Source: Spirochaetaceae bacterium
Lineage (GTDB): Bacteria > Spirochaetota > Spirochaetia > Treponematales > Breznakiellaceae
DNA length: 38,787 nt
NCBI GenBank assembly: GCA_031257135.1
Contig: JAIRPH010000116.1
Location: 1 to 38,787 of the forward strand
Reading direction: 5' to 3'
The notes under the pieces are model-generated. The model was not told the DNA's origin. It ran no database searches and was given only the letters and a program-made list of their open reading frames with translations. The translations under genes and the position numbers were made by a program. Shown here one piece after another: positions 8,802 to 16,487 of this stretch (the stretch's first letter is position 1; each line of letters starts with the position of its first letter).

Positions 8802-9326
8802 GTGAACATCGAAGAAGAAAAAAACAAACTGACTCATATTCTTTCGGAGCAATACGCTCAAAACAGCCTTTCCGTTGACGAATACGAGCGGATATTGGAA
8901 TATATAACCAAAATAGAAACGATAAAAGAAGTAGCCGTCATCGAAAGGATCATCCGGGAATACGCCGTCTTAACCGATGAAGCAATAACGCCGCAAACCC
9001 CTGAAAAGCATCTGTCGATATTTTCATGGCGGTCGTCAAACCTAAAGCCGGCAAGGGGCGGCGGCGGAACCTATATCAGCATCTTCGGTACGAATAGAAT
9101 CATTGTAGATAATCTGCCGAAAGGAAAAACGACGCTGAACGTCAAGTCGATTTTCGGATTGATCGAGATAATCGTTTCCAAACATATAAAAATAGTAAAT
9201 GAAACGGTTCCTATATGTTCCGGTATATTTGCGCCGGATGAAGTAAATATGGAACATGAAGATTTGCCTGAATTGCATATATTAGGAAAAGCGATTTTCG
9301 GCAATATCACCATAAAAAGAGGATAA
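8802..9326 (+). CDS. LiaF/DUF1707-like envelope-stress protein without membrane segment
   Basis: A 174-residue soluble protein starting at GTG with a strong AGGAGG nine bases upstream. The N-terminal half (residues about 3-60: HILSEQYAQNSLSVDEYERILEYI) resembles the short helical DUF1707/SHOCT-like module that precedes envelope-sensing domains. The C-terminal half (residues about 88-174) has the repeated strand pattern of the LiaF/YvqF C-terminal domain: YISIFGTNRI, TTLNVKSIFGLIEIIV, LHILGKAIFGNITIK, each with the characteristic IFG turn. LiaF-type proteins control cell-envelope stress responses. Here the transmembrane part is absent, so membrane contact would need a partner, perhaps the next gene. 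Confidence 0.6.
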   Translation: MNIEEEKNKLTHILSEQYAQNSLSVDEYERILEYITKIETIKEVAVIERIIREYAVLTDEAITPQTPEKHLSIFSWRSSNLKPARGGGGTYISIFGTNRIIVDNLPKGKTTLNVKSIFGLIEIIVSKHIKIVNETVPICSGIFAPDEVNMEHEDLPELHILGKAIFGNITIKRG

Positions 9327-9346
9327 AACCGCCGTAAGGAGAAGGT

Positions 9347-9571
9347 ATGGATATAACCGGAATAGCGGCAATTATAACGATGTTCGGCGTGCTTCCCGCG
9401 GTTGTCTTGAAGTTCGTTTCTAAAAATCTAAAACATAAAAGAGAAATGGAAATTGAAAAGCTGAAGTATCAAAAGGAAATCCTAGAACTGGAAGTCCATA
9501 AACAAAATAATCAGCTAAAACTATTGGAAGATGAGAATAAAAAACTGGATAAAATTATCGGCGATCAGTGA
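9347..9571 (+). CDS. Small single-span membrane protein with coiled coil, PspB-like layout
   Basis: A 74-residue protein with an N-terminal membrane segment (residues about 4-24, GIAAIITMFGVLPAVVLKFV) followed by a long charged coiled coil (KREMEIEKLKYQKEILELEV...). Size and layout match PspB of the phage-shock system, which is also about 74 residues with one span and a cytoplasmic coil, but sequence similarity is not clear. AAGGAG lies a few bases upstream of the ATG, and the gene follows the LiaF-like gene by 20 bases. The pair could form a membrane-tethered sensor. Function unknown. Confidence 0.6.
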   Translation: MDITGIAAIITMFGVLPAVVLKFVSKNLKHKREMEIEKLKYQKEILELEVHKQNNQLKLLEDENKKLDKIIGDQ

Positions 9572-9597
9572 AAGCGTGAAAACGTTAATTTTTCCTC

Positions 9598-9627
9598 TTG
9601 CGTGTTTTTATAATTTTATGGTATACT
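9598..9627 (+). promoter_or_regulatory. Promoter for the tandem-receiver gene, near-leaderless
   Basis: TTGCGT (9598-9603), an 18-base spacer and TATACT (9622-9627). The ATG at 9638 is 10 bases after the -10 box and has no Shine-Dalgarno sequence. A predicted leader of about four bases results. Confidence 0.45.
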
Positions 9628-9637
9628 TATAGAAACT

Positions 9638-10399
9638 ATGGAATCAAAGAAAACAATTTTAATTATCGACGATTCGCCGATGAATCTTAGAAGCATGAAG
9701 CTCATGCTGGAAGATGCGTTCAACGTACTGCCTGCTACTTCCGGTTCCGCCGGTATGCTCGTCATCAATTCAGCGGAGACCATCGATCTTATCCTGCTGG
9801 ATATAGATATGCCTGCTATGTCGGGCTTCGATTTTATGAGCCTTTTGCCGACGCTACTGCCGGAAAAAGCCCGGATTCCAGTTATCTGCGTTACCGGCAT
9901 AGACGCTACCGCGGATTTTGTCGCTAAAACGGTTTCAGCAGGCGCGGTAGATTATATCTCCAAACCGGTAAACAAAGCCGTACTGGAACAAAAAATCGCC
10001 AAAGTCCTCGATATACCGGCTAAAAAAACAGTGCTGATTATCGACGACGCGCCGGAGACGCTGAGGCAGATGCGTATGCTTTTAAAAGCGCGGTATAATC
10101 CGGTTCCGGCAAACTCAGGCGAAGCGGCGCTCCGTATGCTCCGCTCAGAACCTTTTGATCTTATTCTTCTGGATATAGATATGCCCAATATGTCAGGCTT
10201 CGACTTTATGAGACGCCTTCGTTCCATACCGGAGTGCAGCGCTATTCCGGTTATTTGCGTTACCGGCATGGAGGCTACCGTAGACTTTGTGTCTCAAACT
10301 ATTTCCGCAGGCATGGCGGACTACATTTCCAAGCCCGTAACGCAGGACGTGCTTGAAGCGAAAATCGATAAAATTGTTCAGGAAAGCCCAACAATATGA
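9638..10399 (+). CDS. Tandem receiver protein (REC-REC), no output domain
   Basis: A 253-residue cytoplasmic protein made of two response-regulator receiver domains and nothing else. Domain 1 (about 5-122) has the acidic pair DD at 11-12, phospho-acceptor D55 in LILLDIDMP, T86 in VTG and the lysine in ISKPV. Domain 2 (about 130-250) has the same set with D179. The two domains are very alike, with near-identical stretches also at DNA level (GGATATAGATATGCC in both), so they come from a recent internal duplication. It overlaps the hybrid kinase gene by ATGA and is probably its partner. With no DNA-binding or enzymatic output it likely acts as a phosphate relay, a sink, or by protein binding. 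Confidence 0.9.
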   Translation: MESKKTILIIDDSPMNLRSMKLMLEDAFNVLPATSGSAGMLVINSAETIDLILLDIDMPAMSGFDFMSLLPTLLPEKARIPVICVTGIDATADFVAKTVSAGAVDYISKPVNKAVLEQKIAKVLDIPAKKTVLIIDDAPETLRQMRMLLKARYNPVPANSGEAALRMLRSEPFDLILLDIDMPNMSGFDFMRRLRSIPECSAIPVICVTGMEATVDFVSQTISAGMADYISKPVTQDVLEAKIDKIVQESPTI

Positions 10400-12621
10400 C
10401 CTCATGCAGACATGAACAGTACCTCAATATGCTTCTTGAAAGTAGCGTCGATATTATTATTCTTTTCGACCGGAACGGTTATATTGCGTATTGCAGTAAT
10501 TCTTTCCTCAGTATGGCGGGAATTCCGACTGCCGCCGCGGTTAAAGATACGAGTCTAAAAGAAATTTACGAACGGTACGGTTATGATGAATTTGTCGCTG
10601 AATTCGTTACTCACGCGATTCAGCGGTTCTCGAAAGTCAAATCCGGCGAGCGGCTTCTCGTTGACGATAGTATGTTTCATGCGGGAGGCGATAGAAAACG
10701 CCGGTTCTTTACGGTTCAAACAACGCCGCTTCTTGATCAGAGCGACGCCTTCGACGGCATGATGGTAGTGTACCATGACATTACCGAGCTGGTTCGCGCC
10801 CAGAAACAGGCGGAAGAAGCCCAGCGTCAAGCGGAAGCCGCAAATCAAAGCAAGAGCCGTTTTCTCGCTTCCATGAGCCATGAAATCCGTACTCCGATGA
10901 ACGCCATTCTCGGCATGGGCGAATTGATGCGTACCGATAACTTTGATGAACTACAGAAACGCTATTTTTCGGACATACAAAAAATGTCCCGGACGCTGTT
11001 GGAAATAATAAATGACATTCTCGACTTTTCTAAAATCGAAGCGGGAAAATTGGAATTGGTTCCGGTACATTTCAGCCTGCTCGCTCTGCTCGATCATATC
11101 TATTCGCTTACGAGCTTCACCATAAAGGGACAGCCGTTGGAATTCAAAATTGATGCGGCGAAGGGACTGCCGGAAACCCTGTACAGCGATGAAACCCGCT
11201 GGCGGCAAATTATTACTAATCTGGTGAGCAATGCGGTCAAGTATACCCGCAGAGGATATGTACGCGTGCTGGTTGATCGGGTTTGCAAAGACGGAAAAGA
11301 TTATATAAAAATTATGGTGACGGATACCGGCATAGGCATAAAACCGGAAGACCTCCCGAAACTTTTTGGACTGTTCCAGCAGTTCGATCAGGAAAAAAAT
11401 AAAGGCATTGTCGGAACCGGACTGGGGCTTTCCATTACAAAGCGTTTAGTGGATATGATGGGCGGCGAAATCGCGGTCGAAAGCGAATACGGAAAAGGAA
11501 CCGCGTTTACCGTACTTTTGCCGTTGATCGAAGGCAATTCAGCGGAAATACAAACCCGGCAGAATACGCCTAAGTTTATCGCCTCGGCGGACGCGCAGGT
11601 GCTGGTTGTTGACGACAACGCGACAAATCTCACCGTGGCATTAGGATTTCTTGAGACCCATAACATTCGGGCTGATACCGCGATGAGCGGTCGAGAGGCG
11701 TTAGAAAAGCTACGCTGTAAACGCTACGACTTAATATTCATGGATCACATGATGCCTGAAATGGACGGCGTTGAAACGGTAAAACGGATCAGGGCTTTAG
11801 ATGAATATCGGGAAACGCCGATTATCGCATTAAGCGCAAACGCAGTGAGAGGAATGGGAGAACTGTTTATCAACGCTGGAATGAACGGATTTATCTCAAA
11901 GCCTATCGACGGAGAACAGCTGAATCGCGTGTTGAGCCGGTGGTTGCCTACAGGCGCGTCTTCCGCAACGCCTGCTGAATCCGATCATGAAATTCCAGAA
12001 GCGTTACTGCGGTTCTCTGAACTTGACGTTACAAAAGGGATTTCGTATATCGGAAACAACGCGGCATCTTATCTGAAAGCTCTGCACACCTTTTGTACAA
12101 CCGCCGGCGCGTCCATCGCCGGAGTCAGCGCGTTTCTGTCCGCTGAAAACTGGGAAGACTATCGGATTAAGGTTCACGGTCTCAAAGGGGTTTTTGCGAG
12201 CATCGGCGCCGATACGTTGTCTCAGCAGGCAAGATTTCTCGAATCAGCGGCAAAAACCGGCAATTACGCCGTGTGCCGCGCTGAAACAGAGGCGTTCTGC
12301 AAAGAGGCGTTTCGTTTTAAGGATGCCTTGACAGAAATTCTATCGTCTCAGCAGAAAGGTTCCGCCAAACGTAAAGGCGATAGAAAAACGCTGGCTGAAC
12401 TGCTTAGACGGTTTCAGGAATACGGTAACGGCGCGGCGCGAGGAATGATAGGCATGAGCGATAAGCTGGACGAACTGTCCGCGGAGGCGGAGACTATAAC
12501 CTTTGACGCCGACGCCGACCGGCGTTTACAAGATATATGTCTCTCCGCGCTTTCTTTCGACTACGCGGGTATGCTCGAAAAAACGGATAAGTTTATAGCG
12601 CAAATGGCGGCTGTAGAATAA
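10396..12621 (+). CDS. Hybrid histidine kinase (PAS-HisKA-HATPase-REC-Hpt)
   Basis: A 741-residue cytoplasmic hybrid kinase with no clear membrane span. Order: PAS domain (about 10-130, SVDIIILFDRNGYIAYCSNSF), short coiled coil, HisKA with H162 in FLASMSHEIRTPMNAILG, HATPase with the N box NLVSNAVKYT, G1 DTGIGI and G2 GTGLGL, receiver domain (about 400-515) with D450 in LIFMDHMMPEMDG, and an Hpt domain with H594 in VHGLKG. This is a complete His-Asp-His chain in one protein, able to pass phosphate onward. The overlapping upstream tandem-receiver gene is the natural recipient. The signal is unknown; the PAS domain suggests a cytoplasmic or redox/ligand cue. The start overlaps the previous stop (ATGA). 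Confidence 0.93.
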   Translation: MTSCRHEQYLNMLLESSVDIIILFDRNGYIAYCSNSFLSMAGIPTAAAVKDTSLKEIYERYGYDEFVAEFVTHAIQRFSKVKSGERLLVDDSMFHAGGDRKRRFFTVQTTPLLDQSDAFDGMMVVYHDITELVRAQKQAEEAQRQAEAANQSKSRFLASMSHEIRTPMNAILGMGELMRTDNFDELQKRYFSDIQKMSRTLLEIINDILDFSKIEAGKLELVPVHFSLLALLDHIYSLTSFTIKGQPLEFKIDAAKGLPETLYSDETRWRQIITNLVSNAVKYTRRGYVRVLVDRVCKDGKDYIKIMVTDTGIGIKPEDLPKLFGLFQQFDQEKNKGIVGTGLGLSITKRLVDMMGGEIAVESEYGKGTAFTVLLPLIEGNSAEIQTRQNTPKFIASADAQVLVVDDNATNLTVALGFLETHNIRADTAMSGREALEKLRCKRYDLIFMDHMMPEMDGVETVKRIRALDEYRETPIIALSANAVRGMGELFINAGMNGFISKPIDGEQLNRVLSRWLPTGASSATPAESDHEIPEALLRFSELDVTKGISYIGNNAASYLKALHTFCTTAGASIAGVSAFLSAENWEDYRIKVHGLKGVFASIGADTLSQQARFLESAAKTGNYAVCRAETEAFCKEAFRFKDALTEILSSQQKGSAKRKGDRKTLAELLRRFQEYGNGAARGMIGMSDKLDELSAEAETITFDADADRRLQDICLSALSFDYAGMLEKTDKFIAQMAAVE

Positions 12622-12638
12622 CTCGCAAATCTGTCAGG

Positions 12639-13769
12639 CTATAGCCGCGCCTCTAAAGCCTTGACCGCCTGAAACGCCAGTTCAAGCCGAGGCTCTACCG
12701 TATCCAGAATCATATATTCATCATCGCTGTGAGACTTATCTCCGCAGGGCCCCAGAGCGTCGATAACGGCGCATCCTTCCGCGGCAATTAGATTTCCGTC
12801 AGAGCCGCCGCCGGTGCTTACCCACTTTACCGTCATACCTAGGGAGCCGCCGACTTCTTCCACAAGCCGCATAAGCTCAAAGGTATGTTTTGACGGGTTC
12901 ATCGGAGGACGATACCCGCTTATAGAACTCGCTACTTCAACCCGCTGATCAAACCGGTTCTCGGAGAGCTTTTGTACCGCGGCTTTAATTTTCTCAAGTT
13001 CTTCGGGTACGGCGAAACGAGTATCGATTTCACAGCAGGCATAGGCGGCGACGGTATTGGCGACGGTTCCTCCCGCGGCAGTTCCGGCGTTAAGCGATGT
13101 TCCGGCGGAATAGTTGTTCAAGGCAACGAGTTCAGTTATCCAGCGGCTCATCTCGTGGACTGCGCTTGCGCCTCTTTCAGGGGCGACTCCGGCGTGCGAT
13201 GCAATGCCCCTGAACTCCAGACGAAATTTCGCAAGCCCTTTCCGCTGATGCACAAACTCGCCGTTTTTCCGTCCCGGCTCAAGGATGAATCCATATCGGC
13301 TGTGCCGTGCAAGACCGCTTATCCAGTCCCGCGAATAAATCGACGAAATCTCTTCGTCGCTGTTGTGAGCCACACAAAAGCTGATATTCGATCCGCTTTC
13401 CGTCAACGCGGCGGCGAGATAGTAGGCGGAAAGCAGTCCCGCTTTCATATCTAAAACCCCGGGACCATAGGCTCGTCCGTTTTCGACTTTGAACCGCCTG
13501 CGCGCCGCGGTTCCGTCAGGAAAGACGGTGTCCATGTGTCCTGACATCAGCAGGTCTATGCCGTCGGAATCGGGCTTGTTTCGGATTTCAAGGCAGGAAC
13601 CGGCGTATTCCGACGGATAAAACCTTTTAACCGACAGCCCGAGTTTTTTATAGCGTTCTTCAAAAAAGTCAGCGATTGTATCCGCGCCCTTTTTGTTTTT
13701 GGATCCGCTATCGATATTGACAAGATGTTCAAGGGCTTCCACATACTCTGGTAATGCAAATGAAGTCAT
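12639..13769 (-). CDS. M20-family metallopeptidase (glutamate carboxypeptidase/CPG2-like)
   Basis: A 376-residue zinc peptidase. Ligand regions of the M20 family are visible: LLMSGHMDTVFPDG (first zinc histidine and DTV), GPGVLDMKAGLLSAYY (bridging aspartate), HNSDEEISS (catalytic glutamate pair), EPGRK, and the late KSHSDDEYM. A dimerisation domain with GIASHAGVAPERGASAVHE lies between. Family members hydrolyse C-terminal glutamate, dipeptides or acylated amino acids; the substrate here is unknown. There is no signal peptide, so it is cytoplasmic. The ORF track start (13802) overlaps the upstream gene. The ATG at 13769 has AGGAGG at ideal spacing and is chosen. Last gene of the minus-strand unit after the RavA-like ATPase and the hydrolase. 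Confidence 0.88.
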   Translation of the reverse strand: MTSFALPEYVEALEHLVNIDSGSKNKKGADTIADFFEERYKKLGLSVKRFYPSEYAGSCLEIRNKPDSDGIDLLMSGHMDTVFPDGTAARRRFKVENGRAYGPGVLDMKAGLLSAYYLAAALTESGSNISFCVAHNSDEEISSIYSRDWISGLARHSRYGFILEPGRKNGEFVHQRKGLAKFRLEFRGIASHAGVAPERGASAVHEMSRWITELVALNNYSAGTSLNAGTAAGGTVANTVAAYACCEIDTRFAVPEELEKIKAAVQKLSENRFDQRVEVASSISGYRPPMNPSKHTFELMRLVEEVGGSLGMTVKWVSTGGGSDGNLIAAEGCAVIDALGPCGDKSHSDDEYMILDTVEPRLELAFQAVKALEARL

Positions 13770-13777
13770 TATTCCTC

Positions 13778-14917
13778 CTATTTCAGCCAGCGGTCGAACC
13801 ACATAAAAGCGTCATCCTGCATAGCTATATTGAATTGATGCCCACCGGGATAGAACCGCCCTTCGTAGCGTTCAGGGCGTCCTATTTTTTCGTAAATCCG
13901 GCGCAGTTTTTCGTGACTTTCCTGTTTGCCTTTATCCGCGAACAGCGAGTCTTCCTGTCCATACTGAACCTGCACAGGAATACCGCCGGAAAGAGAAATC
14001 AAATCCGGCAGGTCTAAGAGCTTTGCAAGATGCGGCAAATGAAACATCCAGGTATGGCTTTGAATATTGTGCCGAACCGTTTGGGCGAAGGTGGTCATAA
14101 AACAAACGCACACCGCGCAGGAGATTCGGCTGTCCAGACCGGCAAGATATATGGTCTGTTCGCCTCCGCCGGAAAATCCTCCGCAGGCTATACGATTGCG
14201 GTCTACGTCGCCGCGGGACGCAAGATACTCTATTGCCCGCATATCCTCGTAGAGCATAATTCCGGGCCAGGTGGTTCCCGCCATAAAAAGAGACTTAGCT
14301 ACTATGGTTTCGTAGTCCCGGCAAAATTCGTGGTACGCTTCGATGTACGCTCCGCTTCCCGGCTTTTTTTCCCGCAGAGCTTCGGTAAAATCCGAGGGAA
14401 CCTCTTCAGCGATCATTTTCCGCGATCCCCAGAGAAATATATCTGGAACGAGTACTCCGTAACCTCGTTTCGCCAGCCGAGTAGCCCAAGAAACGCCCTG
14501 ATAACACCGGTTTTTAAATTCCCGAAGAATCTCCGGTTCGTCAGGCAGAGCGGTAAGTTTTTCTTTACCGTAATACTTAAAGCCGCCGTGATCATGAAGA
14601 GCCGCTACCGCGGGCAGTTTTACTCCCGGAGGCGTTTCCAGAGGCTTTAAAAAATACGCTTCCGTAGGCGGTCCGTAGGGTTGATCCCAAGCCACCAATT
14701 CTACCTGCACGCCGCCGTATGAGAAACGCCGGATCAGCCGAGCGTTAAGCTCCCGCTTCGGCGGATTATAGGACAAAAGCTCAAACACTTTGCCTCGAAT
14801 CAGCCTCTGCCATATAGCCGGGTCATCCCATTCTTCCGCAAGAAAAGAACCGGGATGTCTGCACGCGTCGGCGGTTCGCTCCGCCAAGTCCGCATAATTA
14901 CCTAACAAGCGATCCAT
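13778..14917 (-). CDS. Alpha/beta hydrolase, acetyl-xylan-esterase/dienelactone-hydrolase type
   Basis: A 379-residue hydrolase. The nucleophile elbow is GGFSGGGEQT (serine), the acid is probably in QYGQEDSLF, and the histidine in YPGGHQFN, in the usual order. An oxyanion-type HDHGG motif (VAALHDHGGFKYYG) sits early, and YGVLVPDIFLWG matches the large-esterase group (Abhydrolase_7-like). No signal peptide is seen, so it is probably cytoplasmic. Substrate is unknown: deacetylation of a sugar or breakdown of an ester are both possible. It starts one base after the RavA-like stop and ends 8 bases before the M20 peptidase start, so the three genes form an operon. The start has no good Shine-Dalgarno sequence, which suggests coupling to the upstream gene. 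Confidence 0.8.
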   Translation of the reverse strand: MDRLLGNYADLAERTADACRHPGSFLAEEWDDPAIWQRLIRGKVFELLSYNPPKRELNARLIRRFSYGGVQVELVAWDQPYGPPTEAYFLKPLETPPGVKLPAVAALHDHGGFKYYGKEKLTALPDEPEILREFKNRCYQGVSWATRLAKRGYGVLVPDIFLWGSRKMIAEEVPSDFTEALREKKPGSGAYIEAYHEFCRDYETIVAKSLFMAGTTWPGIMLYEDMRAIEYLASRGDVDRNRIACGGFSGGGEQTIYLAGLDSRISCAVCVCFMTTFAQTVRHNIQSHTWMFHLPHLAKLLDLPDLISLSGGIPVQVQYGQEDSLFADKGKQESHEKLRRIYEKIGRPERYEGRFYPGGHQFNIAMQDDAFMWFDRWLK

Positions 14918-14918
14918 G

Positions 14919-16400
14919 TTATCTGCGCTGAGATTCCAGCATAACCTCTTCGTCTTTGATGTTTTTATAGGTTTTCTGAAGCTCTTGGATTTCCCGCATC
15001 AACTGCTCAATCTGGTTCTGCATAGCGGTTATGTGGGATTCGACGATATTCGCCAGCTCAGGCTTTACGAACAGGTTTGTGCGGAAATGGTCGAGGCTCT
15101 TGCTTCGGTACTGTTCTATCTCCTCTTTCATGCCTGCGGTACTGCGGAGGAAACTAGTTATCCGGCTGTCCCACTGTCGTTCTATCTGAGGATCGGGCTT
15201 TTTGGTTATCTGTTGTTTGCCCTCTTGAATCGTGATTTTGAGCTTATATTCTTTATCTTCGATAAAGATGCCGAAAGGACCGGTTCCTTTCCGTATATGA
15301 TAAGAATTGATAAGATCAACCCGCTGAGATATGGTATTGAAATATCCCAGCAATATAAGATAGTTGCTTTCGGTGAGCTTATCAAAATCAGATTTGCGTA
15401 TCAGCGTATTATACGCGTTCGGAGGATTCATAACCTCGTAATAATCCTCATAAACCAGCTCCAGCGTCTTTATCTTGGCGTCTTTGACGGAGGTTGTCTC
15501 CGCGGCGATTTCAGTACGCAACGCAAGCAGTTCGTCCGCAAGCTTTACAAAATCTCCTGCTACGCCGTAGTTTTCAATGGCGGCGTCCACGAACTGCGAA
15601 ACCAGCGGAATCTGCTGAATCTTGCTCCAAATGCAATGCTTAATCAGGAAGCAGTCCATAAGATCGATTTCGTCTCTGCCGTTGAGGAACGCGGAAGTTC
15701 TAAGCAGGCGTACTATTTTGCGCCACCGGCAGTCGGAAACGTAGATGTCATGCTGTTTAGTACATTCCCGGATGCTGTGAATAATGTTAAGCGCGTTCTG
15801 AGGAATCCTGACGGAATCGATCCGGCTGTTCCAGACGCGGTATTCTTCGTCGGCGATTTTATCGGCGACCGCGTCTTTCCCGGGGGGCGCGGAAATCATA
15901 GCGTCGAACTTTTGGAGGTCTTCGATGTTTCCCACCGTAAAGCGCACTAATATCCGATCCCACAGCGCGTCGAAGCCGCGGTCTTCAGGAGGCGCGCTAT
16001 TAGACGCAAAGATAAGGGCTTTCATGGGGATCGGCTTTTCCTGCTCGTTTAAGCGGAAACTTTTATCGTTCAACGCCCGCAGGAGAGCGTTTTGGAGGTC
16101 TGGTCCGGCTTTCCAAATATCGTTTAGGAAAAACACCGTTCCTGCGGTCTCGGAATCGGGGCGGAAGAGTTCATCCGGAAGGGTTGAACCGCTTATGAGG
16201 TATTCGATCATCCGGGCATTGGTATAGGCGTATTTCAGCCGGCGCGGAATAAGGCTTTTGGCTACTCCCGGAGGACCAAGCAGAAACACGCTTTCCCCCG
16301 CTATAGAAGCGAGTAGCGTCAACGCCATTACCTCTTCCCGCTCATACATCCCTTCATGCGCCTGCGCGAGAAGGGCGTTTATTTTTTCTTTAATAGCCAT
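14919..16400 (-). CDS. ravA: RavA/MoxR-family AAA+ ATPase with altered Walker B
   Basis: A 493-residue AAA+ ATPase of the MoxR group, RavA branch. Walker A GPPGVAKS is at residues 42-49. The block DIWKAGPDLQNALLRALND closely follows E. coli RavA, and a sensor segment KALIFASNS follows. The Walker B acidic pair, normally DE, reads ND (N93, D94; codons AAC GAT), so metal binding and hydrolysis may be altered. The C-terminal third is helical with a final coiled coil (HITAMQNQIEQLMREIQEL). RavA normally works with the VWA protein ViaA as a chaperone-like pair, but no ViaA gene adjoins. Downstream in the same unit are a hydrolase and a peptidase. No Shine-Dalgarno sequence; a promoter abuts the ATG. 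Confidence 0.82.
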   Translation of the reverse strand: MAIKEKINALLAQAHEGMYEREEVMALTLLASIAGESVFLLGPPGVAKSLIPRRLKYAYTNARMIEYLISGSTLPDELFRPDSETAGTVFFLNDIWKAGPDLQNALLRALNDKSFRLNEQEKPIPMKALIFASNSAPPEDRGFDALWDRILVRFTVGNIEDLQKFDAMISAPPGKDAVADKIADEEYRVWNSRIDSVRIPQNALNIIHSIRECTKQHDIYVSDCRWRKIVRLLRTSAFLNGRDEIDLMDCFLIKHCIWSKIQQIPLVSQFVDAAIENYGVAGDFVKLADELLALRTEIAAETTSVKDAKIKTLELVYEDYYEVMNPPNAYNTLIRKSDFDKLTESNYLILLGYFNTISQRVDLINSYHIRKGTGPFGIFIEDKEYKLKITIQEGKQQITKKPDPQIERQWDSRITSFLRSTAGMKEEIEQYRSKSLDHFRTNLFVKPELANIVESHITAMQNQIEQLMREIQELQKTYKNIKDEEVMLESQRR

Positions 16401-16406
16401 AATCTA

Positions 16407-16435
16407 AGCATACCATAAGACATAAAACTTGTCTA
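16407..16435 (-). promoter_or_regulatory. Promoter for the RavA-like gene, leaderless geometry
   Basis: On the minus strand TAGACA (16435-16430), 17 bases, TATGCT (16412-16407), then six bases and the ATG at 16400. The predicted +1 is the A of the ATG. No ribosome-binding site is present. Confidence 0.5.
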
Positions 16436-16475
16436 GTTTTTAAAAATATATATAGAAATGTTGAAAATAACAATG

Positions 16476-16481
16476 TATACT
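16476..16481 (+). promoter_or_regulatory. -10 element ending six bases before the lipoprotein start at 16488
   Basis: TATACT at 16476-16481 is followed by ATAGAT and the ATG at 16488, again the leaderless spacing. No convincing -35 hexamer is found at 16-18 bases, so the element is weaker than the others. An alternative pair is TTGTCT (16429-16434), 16 bases, TATAGA (16451-16456), which would give a leader of about 25-30 bases lacking a Shine-Dalgarno sequence. Confidence 0.35.
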
Positions 16482-16487
16482 ATAGAT

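Noticed and set aside
14030-14650. 206-residue + strand ORF
   Set aside because: Antisense to the alpha/beta hydrolase gene with its complete catalytic triad.
14916-15950. 344-residue + strand ORF
   Set aside because: Antisense to the RavA-like gene, which has clear AAA+ motifs. The + frame has no recognisable domain and no ribosome site.
16429-16456. Promoter TTGTCT-16-TATAGA for the lipoprotein gene
   Set aside because: Not listed as a separate feature: the match is modest and would leave a leader without a ribosome site. Mentioned only as an alternative.
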